From Rothia similimucilaginosa (GTDB taxonomy: Bacteria > Actinomycetota > Actinomycetes > Actinomycetales > Micrococcaceae): 64,000 bases of DNA. The DNA lies in NCBI RefSeq assembly GCF_029850875.1, contig NZ_JAOVAM010000004.1:1-64000 (forward strand). The letters are read 5' to 3'. Under the pieces are notes generated by a model, which did not search any database, had not been told where the DNA came from, and saw only the letters and a program-made list of their open reading frames with translations. This document shows positions 1 through 8,105 of the stretch, in pieces; within the stretch, counting starts at the first letter, position 1, and every line of letters starts with the position of its first letter. A program made the translations under genes and the position numbers.

Positions 1-45
1 TTTTTTGCGGGGGGGGGGGGCCCGGGGTTTCCCCCCCCCCCCCAC
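1..45. repeat. G12/C13 homopolymer inverted repeat
   Basis: A T6 run is followed by 12 G (9-20), the linker CCCGGGGTTT and 13 C (31-43). The G and C runs could pair into one very stable hairpin. It lies downstream of the minus-strand PHP gene, but on that strand the hairpin is followed by A, not T, so it is not a normal terminator. Runs this long are rare in bacteria and may be slippery DNA or a sequencing or assembly artefact. Confidence 0.6.
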
Positions 46-71
46 ACTCTTTCCCCTAGCTACTGGTCTTA

Positions 72-1046
72 CTACCGGGTTGCCAGCAACTCGCGGATAT
101 GCGCCACCGTCGCCGCATCCGTCGTATTCTCACCCAGCAGGTTCGGCTTGCCCGCACCGTGATAATCACTCGAACCTGTCACCAGTACCTCACGGCCCGC
201 CGCGCGCTGACCCTCAATGAACTCCAGCAGACGCGCACGGTCCTGAACCGAATTCTCACGGTGATACACCTCCACACCCGCCAGGCCAGCCTCCACCATC
301 AAACCCAGATACTCCAGGCTCAACGCGGGCCCACGCATCGTACTCATCGGGTGCGCAATCACCGGCGCACCCCCAGCCTCACGCACCAGACGCACCGCCT
401 CTAAAGGATCCAGCGCGCCCTGCGGCACATAGTAGGGGCTACCCGTGTACAGTAGCTTCGCAAAAGCCTCAGAACGATCAGCAACCACACCAGCAGCCAC
501 CAGCGCATCAGCAATATGAGGGCGGCCCACCGCTGTGTTCCCCGCCCCCACCTGCGCCAACACGTCATCCCATGTCAGCCGGTAGTCAGCGGCAAGACGG
601 TCCACAATAGCCTGTGCACGGCCCGCACGGCTGGCGCGAATCGCCTCCACACGGCACGCCAACTCCGAACCCACCGGGTCAAAACCATAAGCGAGCAGGT
701 GAATAGTCTTCGTGCGTGCGCGGCCCTCACCGTCGGTGTACCGGTAGCGGCAAGAGAACTCGGCACCCGGCAGAAAATCCAGACCGTACTCATCCGCCAG
801 CTGAGCCGCCTGCGCCCATCCAGCCGTCGTATCGTGATCAGTCAGCGCAAAACCCGCCAACCCAGCGCGAGCAATCAGCGGCACCAGCTCGGCCAGGTTC
901 TGCGTACCGTCAGAAATAGCGGAGTGAATATGCAGATCATAGCTCCCGGTAAGGTTCCGGTTTTCAGGCGCGCCCGATTCAGCGGGCTGCGGTGCCTGCT
1001 GCGCATTATTTTGCGGTGCACTATTTCGATGTTCTGTCTGCGTCAT
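72..1046 (-). CDS. PHP-domain phosphoesterase
   Basis: A 324-residue protein of the PHP (polymerase and histidinol phosphatase) metal-dependent phosphoesterase family, probably cytosolic. After a low-complexity Gln/Asn/Ala leader of about 35 residues comes the first metal motif YDLHIHSAISDGT, then ALTDHDTTAGW and an AEFSC segment; a late His in SSDYHG fits the last metal-site motif. These are the usual PHP ligands. Stand-alone actinobacterial members resemble nucleoside 3',5'-bisphosphate or oligoribonucleotide phosphatases, so that activity is only an inference. The start is set by GGAGAG just before the ATG at 1046; longer in-frame extensions lack such a site. It is transcribed alone, divergently from the aminopeptidase gene. 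Confidence 0.9.
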   Translation of the reverse strand: MTQTEHRNSAPQNNAQQAPQPAESGAPENRNLTGSYDLHIHSAISDGTQNLAELVPLIARAGLAGFALTDHDTTAGWAQAAQLADEYGLDFLPGAEFSCRYRYTDGEGRARTKTIHLLAYGFDPVGSELACRVEAIRASRAGRAQAIVDRLAADYRLTWDDVLAQVGAGNTAVGRPHIADALVAAGVVADRSEAFAKLLYTGSPYYVPQGALDPLEAVRLVREAGGAPVIAHPMSTMRGPALSLEYLGLMVEAGLAGVEVYHRENSVQDRARLLEFIEGQRAAGREVLVTGSSDYHGAGKPNLLGENTTDAATVAHIRELLATR

Positions 1047-1249
1047 TTTCTCTCCTTCCCCGCCTTTGCTAGTTCCTCGCCACCTCAGCGGGGTTTTAAG
1101 GCATGTCATCTACTCTTCTGATTCAACCCTACCAATATCGGCGGCGCAATATCGGGTACCCGGTCGCAGGTCAAAGATATATTCTGCCCCACCGGTCCTC
1201 TCTTATAGTCAAAAGCGCTAAAACATCTGCCCACTTGTGGTGAAGGCGA

Positions 1250-1255
1250 TATGAT
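1250..1255 (+). promoter_or_regulatory. -10 box, leaderless start of aminopeptidase P
   Basis: TATGAT ends 6 nt before the ATG at 1262, so transcription would begin at or next to the start codon. No convincing -35 element is seen. Confidence 0.55.
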
Positions 1256-1261
1256 TAACCC

Positions 1262-2791
1262 ATGACTGAGAACAATGAGAAGAGCACCGAAGCTCAGAAG
1301 AACGACCACCGCAGCACCCCTAAGGCATCTGCGTTCACCGAATTCATTGCCGCAAACTGGGCACCTGCCGAAGATGACGGCTACACTCGCGAGCCCGTAG
1401 CAGACTACGCGGCTGAGCGCCGTGCCAAGATCTCCAAGGCATTCCCCGGCGAGCGCCTCGTCCTGCCCGCAGGCCCGCTGAAGGTCCGCTCCAACGACTG
1501 CGACTACCGCTTCCGTCCCCACTCGGCGTTTGCGCACCAGACCGGTCTGGGCATCGACCACGAACCCGACGCTGTGCTGATCTTCGAGCCCGTCGAAGAG
1601 GGTACCGGTGACAACGGCTCCAACCACGAAGTCACCCTGTACTTCCGTCCGCTGGCTGGCCGCGACACCACCGAGTTCTACGCAGACGCCCGCTATGGCG
1701 AGTTCTGGGTTGGTCCCCGCCCCACCCTGAAGGAGTTCTCCGAACGCTTCGGCATCCGCACCCGAGACCTATCCGAGCTTGAGGTAGCTATCACTAAGAA
1801 CGCCGGTAACCAGGGCCTGGGTGGTGTGAACATCCGCCTGGTCCGCAATGTTGACCCGGCTGTTGACGCACTGGTTGACACCTCCCGCTACAACACCGGC
1901 GTGGAGCTGGAGCAGGCTGACAAGCTGGACTCCGAACTGGCCGTGGCTCTCTCCGAGGCTCGCCTGATCAAGGACGCTATCGAGATTGAGAACCTGCAGC
2001 GTTCCGTTGATCTGACCGTCAAGGGCTTCGAAGAGGTCATTCGCTCCCTGCCGAAGGCTAAGGAACATCACCGTGGCGAACGCGTCGTTGAGACCGCGTT
2101 CTTCTCCGTGGCACGTACCGACGGTAACGACTTGGGCTACGACACCATCGCAGCGTGCGGTAACAACGCAACTATCCTGCACTGGATCCGCAACAACGGC
2201 ACCGTCGACGACGGCAAGCTACTGTTGCTGGACGCAGGCGTTGAGGACGACACCCTGTACACCGCAGACGTGACCCGCACCTTCCCCGTGAACGGTAAGT
2301 TCACCGAGGTTCAGGCGAAGGTCTACAACGCTGTGCTGGAGGCTGCTGACGCCGCATTCGCTGTCGCTAAGCCGGGTGTCAAGTTCTACGAAATCCACGA
2401 GGCTGCCATGAACGTTCTTGCACACCGTCTGGAAGAATGGGGCCTGTTGCCTGTTTCCGCTGATGTTTCGCTCACCGTTGAGGGCGGTCAGCACCGCCGC
2501 TGGATGCCGCACGGCACCAGCCACCATCTGGGCCTGGACGTGCACGACTGTGCGCAGGCAAAGGCTGAACTGTACATGTGGGCTGAGCTGGAGCCGGGCA
2601 TGGTCTTCACCATTGAGCCTGCACTGTACTTCAAGGACGAGGATCTGTCCGTTCCCGAAGAATACCGCGGTATCGGTATCCGCCTTGAGGACGACGTGCT
2701 CTGCACCAAGGACGGCAACGTGAATCTCTCCGCTGCACTGCCGCGCACCGTTGAGGGCATTGAGGAGTGGATGGCGAAGCTGGCGAAGTAA
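1262..2791 (+). CDS. pepP: Xaa-Pro aminopeptidase (aminopeptidase P, M24B)
   Basis: A 509-residue cytosolic dimetal peptidase that removes the N-terminal residue from peptides with proline in second position. An N-terminal creatinase-like domain (about residues 45-220) is followed by the pita-bread catalytic domain. Metal ligands are visible in LLLDAGVEDDTLYTADVTRTFP (two Asp), the HGTSHHLGLDVHD segment (His) and the late Glu residues in FTIEPALYF and IGIRLEDD. Length is normal for actinobacterial PepP. The ATG lies 6 nt after a TATGAT box with only a weak purine-rich site, which suggests a leaderless mRNA. A hairpin terminator follows, so the gene is monocistronic. Confidence 0.95.
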   Translation: MTENNEKSTEAQKNDHRSTPKASAFTEFIAANWAPAEDDGYTREPVADYAAERRAKISKAFPGERLVLPAGPLKVRSNDCDYRFRPHSAFAHQTGLGIDHEPDAVLIFEPVEEGTGDNGSNHEVTLYFRPLAGRDTTEFYADARYGEFWVGPRPTLKEFSERFGIRTRDLSELEVAITKNAGNQGLGGVNIRLVRNVDPAVDALVDTSRYNTGVELEQADKLDSELAVALSEARLIKDAIEIENLQRSVDLTVKGFEEVIRSLPKAKEHHRGERVVETAFFSVARTDGNDLGYDTIAACGNNATILHWIRNNGTVDDGKLLLLDAGVEDDTLYTADVTRTFPVNGKFTEVQAKVYNAVLEAADAAFAVAKPGVKFYEIHEAAMNVLAHRLEEWGLLPVSADVSLTVEGGQHRRWMPHGTSHHLGLDVHDCAQAKAELYMWAELEPGMVFTIEPALYFKDEDLSVPEEYRGIGIRLEDDVLCTKDGNVNLSAALPRTVEGIEEWMAKLAK

Positions 2792-2827
2792 CGCCTACCC
2801 CCAGATGCGTTAGTAACGGCTCATAGG

Positions 2828-2864
2828 GAAAGCCCCTTACCAACTCGTTCGGTGAGGGGCTTTC
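2828..2864 (+). terminator. terminator after pepP
   Basis: A 14-bp stem (GAAAGCCCCTTACC with GGTGAGGGGCTTTC, one G-U pair) and a 9-nt loop lie 36 nt after the pepP stop codon. The stem ends in T residues and may also serve the convergent gene. Confidence 0.75.
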
Positions 2865-2923
2865 GCGTGTCTTCTATGGTTGTTTCCCACCGTGATGGGC
2901 GGCTACTGCCGTTGCGGGTTCGG

Positions 2924-3907
2924 TTATTCGTAGTCCTTCGAAGAATTATTGTGCGAGGACTTATCGTGCAGGCCCTGCGGGCGCGGGGTCGGACGCTGCG
3001 GCTTGGGCTGAATCAGCTTCGCGTACTCTTCCGGGTCGTCCACTCGCAGACCGTACCGCTGAGCCGGACGCTTCTGCGTATCTGACTTCTGACCGGTCGT
3101 CTGGTCAGTACTTGCCTGTTCCTGTTCGGCGGACTGTGTGGACTGTACGGGGGCAACCGGTGCGGGCATATTCTGCGCCGCGCTCTGAGCCACCGCGTTC
3201 TGCGCGGTCGCATCACGCACGGGCAGGTTCTGGTTCGGTGCCGGCTGACTACCCGCCTGCGCACGGTACGAGGGCGCCTTCGGGGCGCCGGTCGGAACCG
3301 GTGCACCATTCATCGAAACGGTGCTCTGTGCCGCACGAGCCTGCGAAGCATCCGGAGCTGCAGCCGCACGCGCAGCCGCAACCGCCGCCGAGAAGCGAGG
3401 ATGCGCACCCAGCACGCGGCGCGCATCCTGAGCGTACTCCGGCAGAGCGTACATCACGGTGCGCGAGGGAATCGCCTCAGTACGCATCGGGTAACGAGCC
3501 CCGCGGCCGCGGCGCAAATCAAACATACGCCACAGGACAAAAATGGCCACAGAGATAGGCACCGTAGACATTGCCGCAGAGATAAAAGAGGTGCCGTTCA
3601 AAGACACAAATGCCGAATACAACAGGCCAATCACCACACCCTGAATCGCTGAAGAAATCAGGGCACGACCATAACCGGGCTGTACCGGGTACTCCACCTG
3701 GCGGATACCGTCATTGACCAGGTACAGCGCCGTGACCGGATAATCCTGCTCGCTGAGCACATCAAAAGCGGCGAGCGCATCATCGTGACGAACGAAGGAG
3801 GCAATCGCCTCACCGGCGGGCAGAGGCTTGCCCTGAGCCTGCGACAGGCGCGACGCCAGATATGAAGAAGGCGGGGTCGAGGGAATATTCGGCAGGTGAG
3901 AAGTCAT
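2924..3907 (-). CDS. YflT-like general stress membrane protein
   Basis: About 327 residues. Residues 30-70 (VRHDDALAAFDVLSEQDYPV and after) resemble the N-terminal part of the general stress protein 17M/YflT fold. Two hydrophobic helices follow (about 85-140: GVVIGLLYSAFVSL, then TVPISVAIFVLWRMF). The C-terminal half is a disordered Ala/Gln/Pro-rich tail ending in charged residues. Similar proteins are widespread and uncharacterised in Micrococcales, and a membrane stress role is inferred only. The ATG at 3907 lies 7 nt after TAGAAT, so a leaderless mRNA is likely; a GTG seven codons upstream is a less likely start. It runs divergently from the mgtE-like gene. Confidence 0.75.
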   Translation of the reverse strand: MTSHLPNIPSTPPSSYLASRLSQAQGKPLPAGEAIASFVRHDDALAAFDVLSEQDYPVTALYLVNDGIRQVEYPVQPGYGRALISSAIQGVVIGLLYSAFVSLNGTSFISAAMSTVPISVAIFVLWRMFDLRRGRGARYPMRTEAIPSRTVMYALPEYAQDARRVLGAHPRFSAAVAAARAAAAPDASQARAAQSTVSMNGAPVPTGAPKAPSYRAQAGSQPAPNQNLPVRDATAQNAVAQSAAQNMPAPVAPVQSTQSAEQEQASTDQTTGQKSDTQKRPAQRYGLRVDDPEEYAKLIQPKPQRPTPRPQGLHDKSSHNNSSKDYE

Positions 3908-3914
3908 GACTCCT

Positions 3915-3920
3915 ATTCTA
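3915..3920 (-). promoter_or_regulatory. -10 box, leaderless start of YflT-like gene
   Basis: TAGAAT on the minus strand ends 7 nt before the ATG at 3907. Confidence 0.5.
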
Positions 3921-4025
3921 CCGCCCACCCCAACCCTGGGCCCGGTGGGCAGTCAGCTCCTCTACAGGCGTAGCAAACACCTCTTCAATTAGGCTTCTCA
4001 AAGTGCGAATCCCCACGGCAGAGCG

Positions 4026-4031
4026 TACCCT
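4026..4031 (+). promoter_or_regulatory. -10 box, leaderless start of MgtE-N protein
   Basis: TACCCT ends 6 nt before the GTG at 4038. It would drive the coupled mgtE-like, DUF1003 and mrp genes. Confidence 0.5.
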
Positions 4032-4037
4032 AGAGAG

Positions 4038-5366
4038 GTGAGCAATTCGAAGTTCAGCACCCCCAGCAAGATTTACATTGCCCGCCTTCTGGGCCTCGAC
4101 GTTTTTGACCCCTTCGGTGACCGCCTCGGACGTCTCCGAGATGTTGTCGTGCTCAAACGCGGCCTGGGCGCATCCATTGCGGGCGCCCGCCCCGCCAAGG
4201 GCAGCGAACCCATTGTTGTCGGCATCATTATTGAGGTGCTCGGCAAGAAACGCGTGTTCATGCCCATGACCCGTGTGCGAAGTATCGACGCTTCACAGAT
4301 CATTTCAACCGGCCTGGTGAACCTGCGCCGCTTTGAACAACGCAACTCTGAGACTCTCATCGTTGGTGAGCTTTTTGACCGCCGTGTGCGCCTGCTCGAC
4401 GGCAGCGGCGACGCCGTCATTGAGGACGTCGCCATTGAGCAGCGCCGCAACGGCGACTGGGGCGTGACCGAGCTGTTCGTTTCCCGCGTCAGCTCCTCCT
4501 CCAACACGTGGCGCCGCCGCTCTAAGGAGACCCTCATCGTCGACTGGGACGAAGCGGTGCTCTCCACCGATGTGGAACCGCAGGCAGCAACCGCGTTCGT
4601 GGCGAACCATGAGAACTCCAAGCCCGCCGACCTTGCGGACGCTATCCACGAGATGAGCGATAAGCGCATGGTCGAAATCGCCGCCGAACTGCAGGATGAG
4701 CGCCTCGCGGACGTTCTGCAGGAGTTGCCCGCCGAGGACCAGGTGCAGATCCTCTCACACTTGGATGACGAGCGTGCCGCGCAGGTCCTCGAAGAAATGG
4801 AACCGGACGACGCCGCCGACCTGCTCATCGAGCTGGACGACGCCCAGCGTGAAAAGCTGCTCGAACTCATGGAACCCGACGAAGCAGACGATGTGCGTCG
4901 ACTGCTCGAATACGACGAAGGTACCGCCGGTTCGCTCATGAACCCGGTACCGATTATCCTCTCCCCCGAGGCGACCGTCGCAGAGGCGCTCGCGCACATC
5001 CGCGCCGAGGAAATCCCTCCGGCGATGGCGGCTGCTGTGATGGTGACCCGCCCGCCTCTGGAAACGCCGACCGGCAAATACCTGGGCCTGGTGCACATGC
5101 AGAAGCTGCTGCGTGTGCCGCCGAGCGAGCCGATTGGTCACATCCTTGATACCGGCACTGAGCCCGTCTCTGACCAGGCCAGCTTGGAAGAGCTGGCACG
5201 CGTGCTGGCAACCTACGACCTGACCATCGTTCCCATTGTGAACGAATCGCACCGCCTGGTAGGCGCAGTGACCATCGACGACGTGCTCGATGCGCTTCTG
5301 CCCGAAGACTGGCGCACTTACGATGATGGAACTCCCGTACGAAAGGTAGGACGACGCTTTGCCTGA
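4038..5366 (+). CDS. MgtE N-terminal/CBS domain protein without channel
   Basis: A 442-residue soluble protein. Residues about 10-150 look like a PRC-barrel-type beta domain; about 200-300 is the MgtE N-domain, a helical superhelix with repeated PDDAADLL and PDEADDV units; about 300-440 is a pair of CBS domains ending in a VGAVTIDDVLDALLP segment. In true MgtE magnesium channels these domains gate a C-terminal membrane pore. Here the protein stops after CBS, so it can sense or signal (possibly Mg or nucleotide state) but cannot transport alone. The stop overlaps the TTG start of the DUF1003 gene, so the two are translationally coupled. A similar gene order is known in many actinobacteria. Confidence 0.9.
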   Translation: MSNSKFSTPSKIYIARLLGLDVFDPFGDRLGRLRDVVVLKRGLGASIAGARPAKGSEPIVVGIIIEVLGKKRVFMPMTRVRSIDASQIISTGLVNLRRFEQRNSETLIVGELFDRRVRLLDGSGDAVIEDVAIEQRRNGDWGVTELFVSRVSSSSNTWRRRSKETLIVDWDEAVLSTDVEPQAATAFVANHENSKPADLADAIHEMSDKRMVEIAAELQDERLADVLQELPAEDQVQILSHLDDERAAQVLEEMEPDDAADLLIELDDAQREKLLELMEPDEADDVRRLLEYDEGTAGSLMNPVPIILSPEATVAEALAHIRAEEIPPAMAAAVMVTRPPLETPTGKYLGLVHMQKLLRVPPSEPIGHILDTGTEPVSDQASLEELARVLATYDLTIVPIVNESHRLVGAVTIDDVLDALLPEDWRTYDDGTPVRKVGRRFA

Positions 5367-6249
5367 TTCGAACCGCCGTGACGCAAACCGTACCGAAGAG
5401 AACCCCCGCATCGATAAGGCTCGCATTCTCAAAGACCGCTTGGAGAAGAAGTACGCTGAACGCAACCGCGAGCGCGGCGACTCCCGCCCGCAGCGTAACG
5501 ACTCGCAGCTGAGCACCCCCGGTACCCGTAAGCCGAAGCTGTTCTCGAGCCCCAACCCGGATGCTTTCGGCCGCATGACCGAGGGCTTTGCACGCTACAT
5601 GGGTACCCCGCAGTTCCTGATGTGGATGACCGTTTTCTGTGGCGTGTGGCTTGCCTGGAACTCCCTGGCGCCGGAGGAGATGCAGTTCGACCCGCGTAGT
5701 CTGAACTTCACCCTGCTGACCCTGATGCTGTCCCTGCAGGCTTCTTACGCTGCTCCCCTGCTGCTGTTGGCGCAGAACCGTCAGGATGACCGCGACCGTG
5801 TGGTGGCATCTGAGGACCGTAAGCGCGACCAGCAGAACCTGGAGGAGACCCTGTACCTGACCCGCGAGATTGCTTCGCTGCGTATTGCTCTGCGTGAGGT
5901 TGCGACCCGTGACTTCGTCCGTAGCGAGCTGCGTGACATTCTTGAGGAACTGCAGAACATTGCGCAGGAGCAGGAGCGTCACGCCGAGCAGCTGCAGGAC
6001 ATCAGTGAAGACATTGAGGACTTGGAGGAGGCTATCGACGATATCGATATCTCCGAGGGCGAGGAAAAGGACGCTGAGGGCACCGAGAACGGCACCGAGC
6101 AGCCCTCTGACAAGTCTGAACGCTCTGCGAAGGACTCCGCACAGGATCATTCCCACCGCGGCGATCTGAGCCAGCCTCAGAGCCGCGAAGCTCAGCAGGC
6201 ACAGCAGCAGGCAGAGCGCACCCGTGAAGGAGGCGCCCATGACCGCTAA
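5359..6249 (+). CDS. DUF1003 membrane protein
   Basis: A 296-residue protein with a charged N-terminus, two transmembrane helices (about 85-105 and 120-140, separated by the DUF1003-type WNSLAPEEMQFDPRSLNF segment) and the NRQDDRDR region. After that comes a long, highly charged helical C-terminus rich in Glu, Gln and Arg (about 165-290), probably a coiled coil. Function of the family is unknown. The TTG start at 5359 overlaps the upstream stop by 8 nt and has an AGGTAGG-type ribosome site. Its own end overlaps mrp by 11 nt, so all three genes are co-translated. Genuine gene; role unassigned. Confidence 0.88.
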   Translation: MPDSNRRDANRTEENPRIDKARILKDRLEKKYAERNRERGDSRPQRNDSQLSTPGTRKPKLFSSPNPDAFGRMTEGFARYMGTPQFLMWMTVFCGVWLAWNSLAPEEMQFDPRSLNFTLLTLMLSLQASYAAPLLLLAQNRQDDRDRVVASEDRKRDQQNLEETLYLTREIASLRIALREVATRDFVRSELRDILEELQNIAQEQERHAEQLQDISEDIEDLEEAIDDIDISEGEEKDAEGTENGTEQPSDKSERSAKDSAQDHSHRGDLSQPQSREAQQAQQQAERTREGGAHDR

Positions 6250-7441
6250 TTCACCCCTGCAGGATGCGCTCTACGCGGCGCTCGCCCGTGTCGAGGATCC
6301 CGAACTGCGCCGCCCCATTACGGAGCTGGGTATGGTTGACACTGCGCTCGTGCATCCTGAGCTGGATGAGCTGGGTGCGCCGATTCCCGGTCGCCACTGG
6401 GCTGAGGTCACGGTGCTACTCACCATTGAGGGTTGCCCGCTGAAGAACACCATCGAACAGCAAGTTCGTGACGCCGCCGCCACCGTTGAGGGTGTTGAGC
6501 GTGTGCAGTTGGTGGTGGGTGCGATGAACCCGCAGCAGCGTTCCGCCTTGCGTTCGATGCTCAAGCCGGAGCGTTCCAACCCGTTTACCGCACCCGGTTC
6601 GCTAACCCGCGTGTTCGGTGTGGTGTCCGGTAAGGGTGGCGTGGGTAAGTCCTCTATGACCGCAAATCTTGCCGCCGCGTTCGCTTCACGCGGGCTTGCG
6701 GTGGGCATTATTGACGCGGATGTGCACGGCTTCTCCATCCCGGGTCTGTTGGGTATTACTGACGCCCCGACCCGCCTGGATGATCTGATTCTTCCGCCGA
6801 CCGTGGATGTTCCCGCCCCCGCCCAGCGTTGGGGTGAGCAGAAGGTCAGCGGCGGCTTTATTCGTGTGATTTCTATCGGCATGTTCCTCAAGGGCAACGA
6901 GCCGGTAGCGTGGCGCGGCCCCATGCTGCACCGCGCCCTGGAGCAGTTCATCATGGACGTGCACTTCGGTGCCCTGGATGTGCTGCTGCTCGATTTACCG
7001 CCCGGTACCGGCGATATTGCCATCTCCATGGCTCAGCTACTGCCCAATGCGGAGCTGGTGCTTATTTCCACCCCGCAGCACGCCGCGGTGGATGTGGCGG
7101 AGCGTGCCGGCACCCTGAGCCTGCAGACCGGTCAGAAGGTCGTGGGCGTGGTCGAGAACATGGCTGCCATGACCCTACCGGACGGTACCGTACTCGACAT
7201 GTTCGGTTCTGGCGGCGGTCAGGTGCTCGCTGAGCGTCTTTCGGAGGCGCTCTCCTACCCGGTACCACTGCTCGGTTCGGTCCCGCTGGACGTAAACCTG
7301 CGTACCGGCGGCGACGAGGGTACCCCCGTGGTCTGGAGCCACCCAGATTCGTCCGCTGCCGAAGAGATTCAGTCCATTGCCTCGCAGCTACTGCACTCGG
7401 GCGAGTCGAGGGCGGGTCAGAGCCTGCCGCTCTTCGTCTAA
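6239..7441 (+). CDS. mrp: Mrp/NBP35-family Fe-S carrier ATPase
   Basis: A 400-residue P-loop ATPase that binds and delivers Fe-S clusters in the cytosol. Residues 1-100 form the MIP18/DUF59 domain (VEDPELRRPITELGMV). The ParA-like domain begins near 125 with the deviant Walker A GKGGVGKSS, followed by DADVHGFSIPG, DLPPGTGD and STPQHAAVD. The usual CxxC near the C-terminus is not seen, so the cluster site may differ. The ATG at 6239 is chosen because AAGGAGG stands 5 nt before it; an upstream in-frame GTG lies on that ribosome site. It ends at a bidirectional terminator shared with tatB. Confidence 0.93.
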   Translation: MTANSPLQDALYAALARVEDPELRRPITELGMVDTALVHPELDELGAPIPGRHWAEVTVLLTIEGCPLKNTIEQQVRDAAATVEGVERVQLVVGAMNPQQRSALRSMLKPERSNPFTAPGSLTRVFGVVSGKGGVGKSSMTANLAAAFASRGLAVGIIDADVHGFSIPGLLGITDAPTRLDDLILPPTVDVPAPAQRWGEQKVSGGFIRVISIGMFLKGNEPVAWRGPMLHRALEQFIMDVHFGALDVLLLDLPPGTGDIAISMAQLLPNAELVLISTPQHAAVDVAERAGTLSLQTGQKVVGVVENMAAMTLPDGTVLDMFGSGGGQVLAERLSEALSYPVPLLGSVPLDVNLRTGGDEGTPVVWSHPDSSAAEEIQSIASQLLHSGESRAGQSLPLFV

Positions 7442-7500
7442 AGCTGCAGCAGTCTAGGACCAAGCTTCTAGAAGCTGCGGCCAAACAGCAGATATACAAA

Positions 7501-7532
7501 GAACCCCGCACCATCACAGTGCGGGGTTCTTT
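7501..7532. terminator. bidirectional terminator between mrp and tatB
   Basis: Perfect 11-bp stem GAACCCCGCAC/GTGCGGGGTTC with loop CATCACA, followed by TTTC on the plus strand and preceded by AAAG, so it can work on both convergent transcripts. Confidence 0.85.
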
Positions 7533-7544
7533 CATGTCAAAATC

Positions 7545-7922
7545 TTAGGTTGCGTCCACATCGAAGGGAGCGTATGCGCCTCGCGGAAGAGCACGGCTCT
7601 CCGACTTTTCCTTCTCCTTCAGCAGCGCCTCTTCACGTTCCTTCGCCTCACGCTCACGCTCGGCGTCATCCTCAGCGAACGCCTGCTTCACAATCACGCG
7701 CGGGTCGTACTGGCGGGGGTCGTACTGGCGCCAGTTAATATCTTCCAAACCTGTCTCGCCCAGGGCTTCCTTGAAGTCGTCCTTCGCGTCGAACGCCATA
7801 CGGCGCACCATCTTGACGAATTCACGGATCTGTCGGGCGTATTCAGGCATGCGTTCGGGACCGATCACAAAGAACGTGATAACGGCCAAAATAATAAACT
7901 CGGTGCCACTAATACCAAACAC
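7545..7922 (-). CDS. tatB: Sec-independent translocase protein TatB
   Basis: A 125-residue component of the twin-arginine translocase. The N-terminus is the typical MFGISGTEFI then a single hydrophobic helix, the hinge FVIGPERMPEYARQI, an amphipathic helix (about 25-50) and a charged tail rich in Glu, Lys and Arg. The Glu near residue 8 and the Gly-Pro hinge fit TatB rather than TatA. The GTG at 7922 stands 7 nt after TAATCT. Location beside mrp/DUF1003/MgtE-N is conserved in actinobacteria. No tatC is in the window. Confidence 0.9.
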   Translation of the reverse strand: MFGISGTEFIILAVITFFVIGPERMPEYARQIREFVKMVRRMAFDAKDDFKEALGETGLEDINWRQYDPRQYDPRVIVKQAFAEDDAEREREAKEREEALLKEKEKSESRALPRGAYAPFDVDAT

Positions 7923-7929
7923 GGAATAT

Positions 7930-7935
7930 AGATTA
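7930..7935 (-). promoter_or_regulatory. -10 box, leaderless start of tatB
   Basis: TAATCT on the minus strand ends 7 nt before the GTG start of tatB. Confidence 0.45.
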
Positions 7936-8056
7936 TCAGTTCCGAGCCAGCACCGCCGAACCCGCGGCGCTTTCTGGACGTGTCTTTAAAATCTGGACAG
8001 GCAAAAGGCGTATGCTACAGCACCGCAAAGGGGCATTGCGCCCACGGCTAAGAACA

Positions 8057-8091
8057 CAGGAGACTGCCGGCTACACACCGGCGGTCTCCTG
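8057..8091 (-). terminator. hairpin after the mannosyltransferase gene
   Basis: A 14-15-bp stem (CAGGAGACTGCCGG with CCGGCGGTCTCCTG, one wobble) lies just past the stop of the minus-strand gene. No T-run follows, so it may only stabilise the 3' end. Confidence 0.45.
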
Positions 8092-8105
8092 ACACAATAT
8101 TCGGT

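Noticed and set aside
4073-5098. A 341-codon minus-strand frame, Ser/Arg-rich
   Set aside because: Antisense shadow of the MgtE-N/CBS gene; low-complexity product without domains.
4954-6240. A 428-codon open frame on the minus strand opposite the MgtE-N and DUF1003 genes
   Set aside because: Composition and position mirror the real plus-strand genes; no ribosome site or domain; typical antisense shadow of high-GC DNA.
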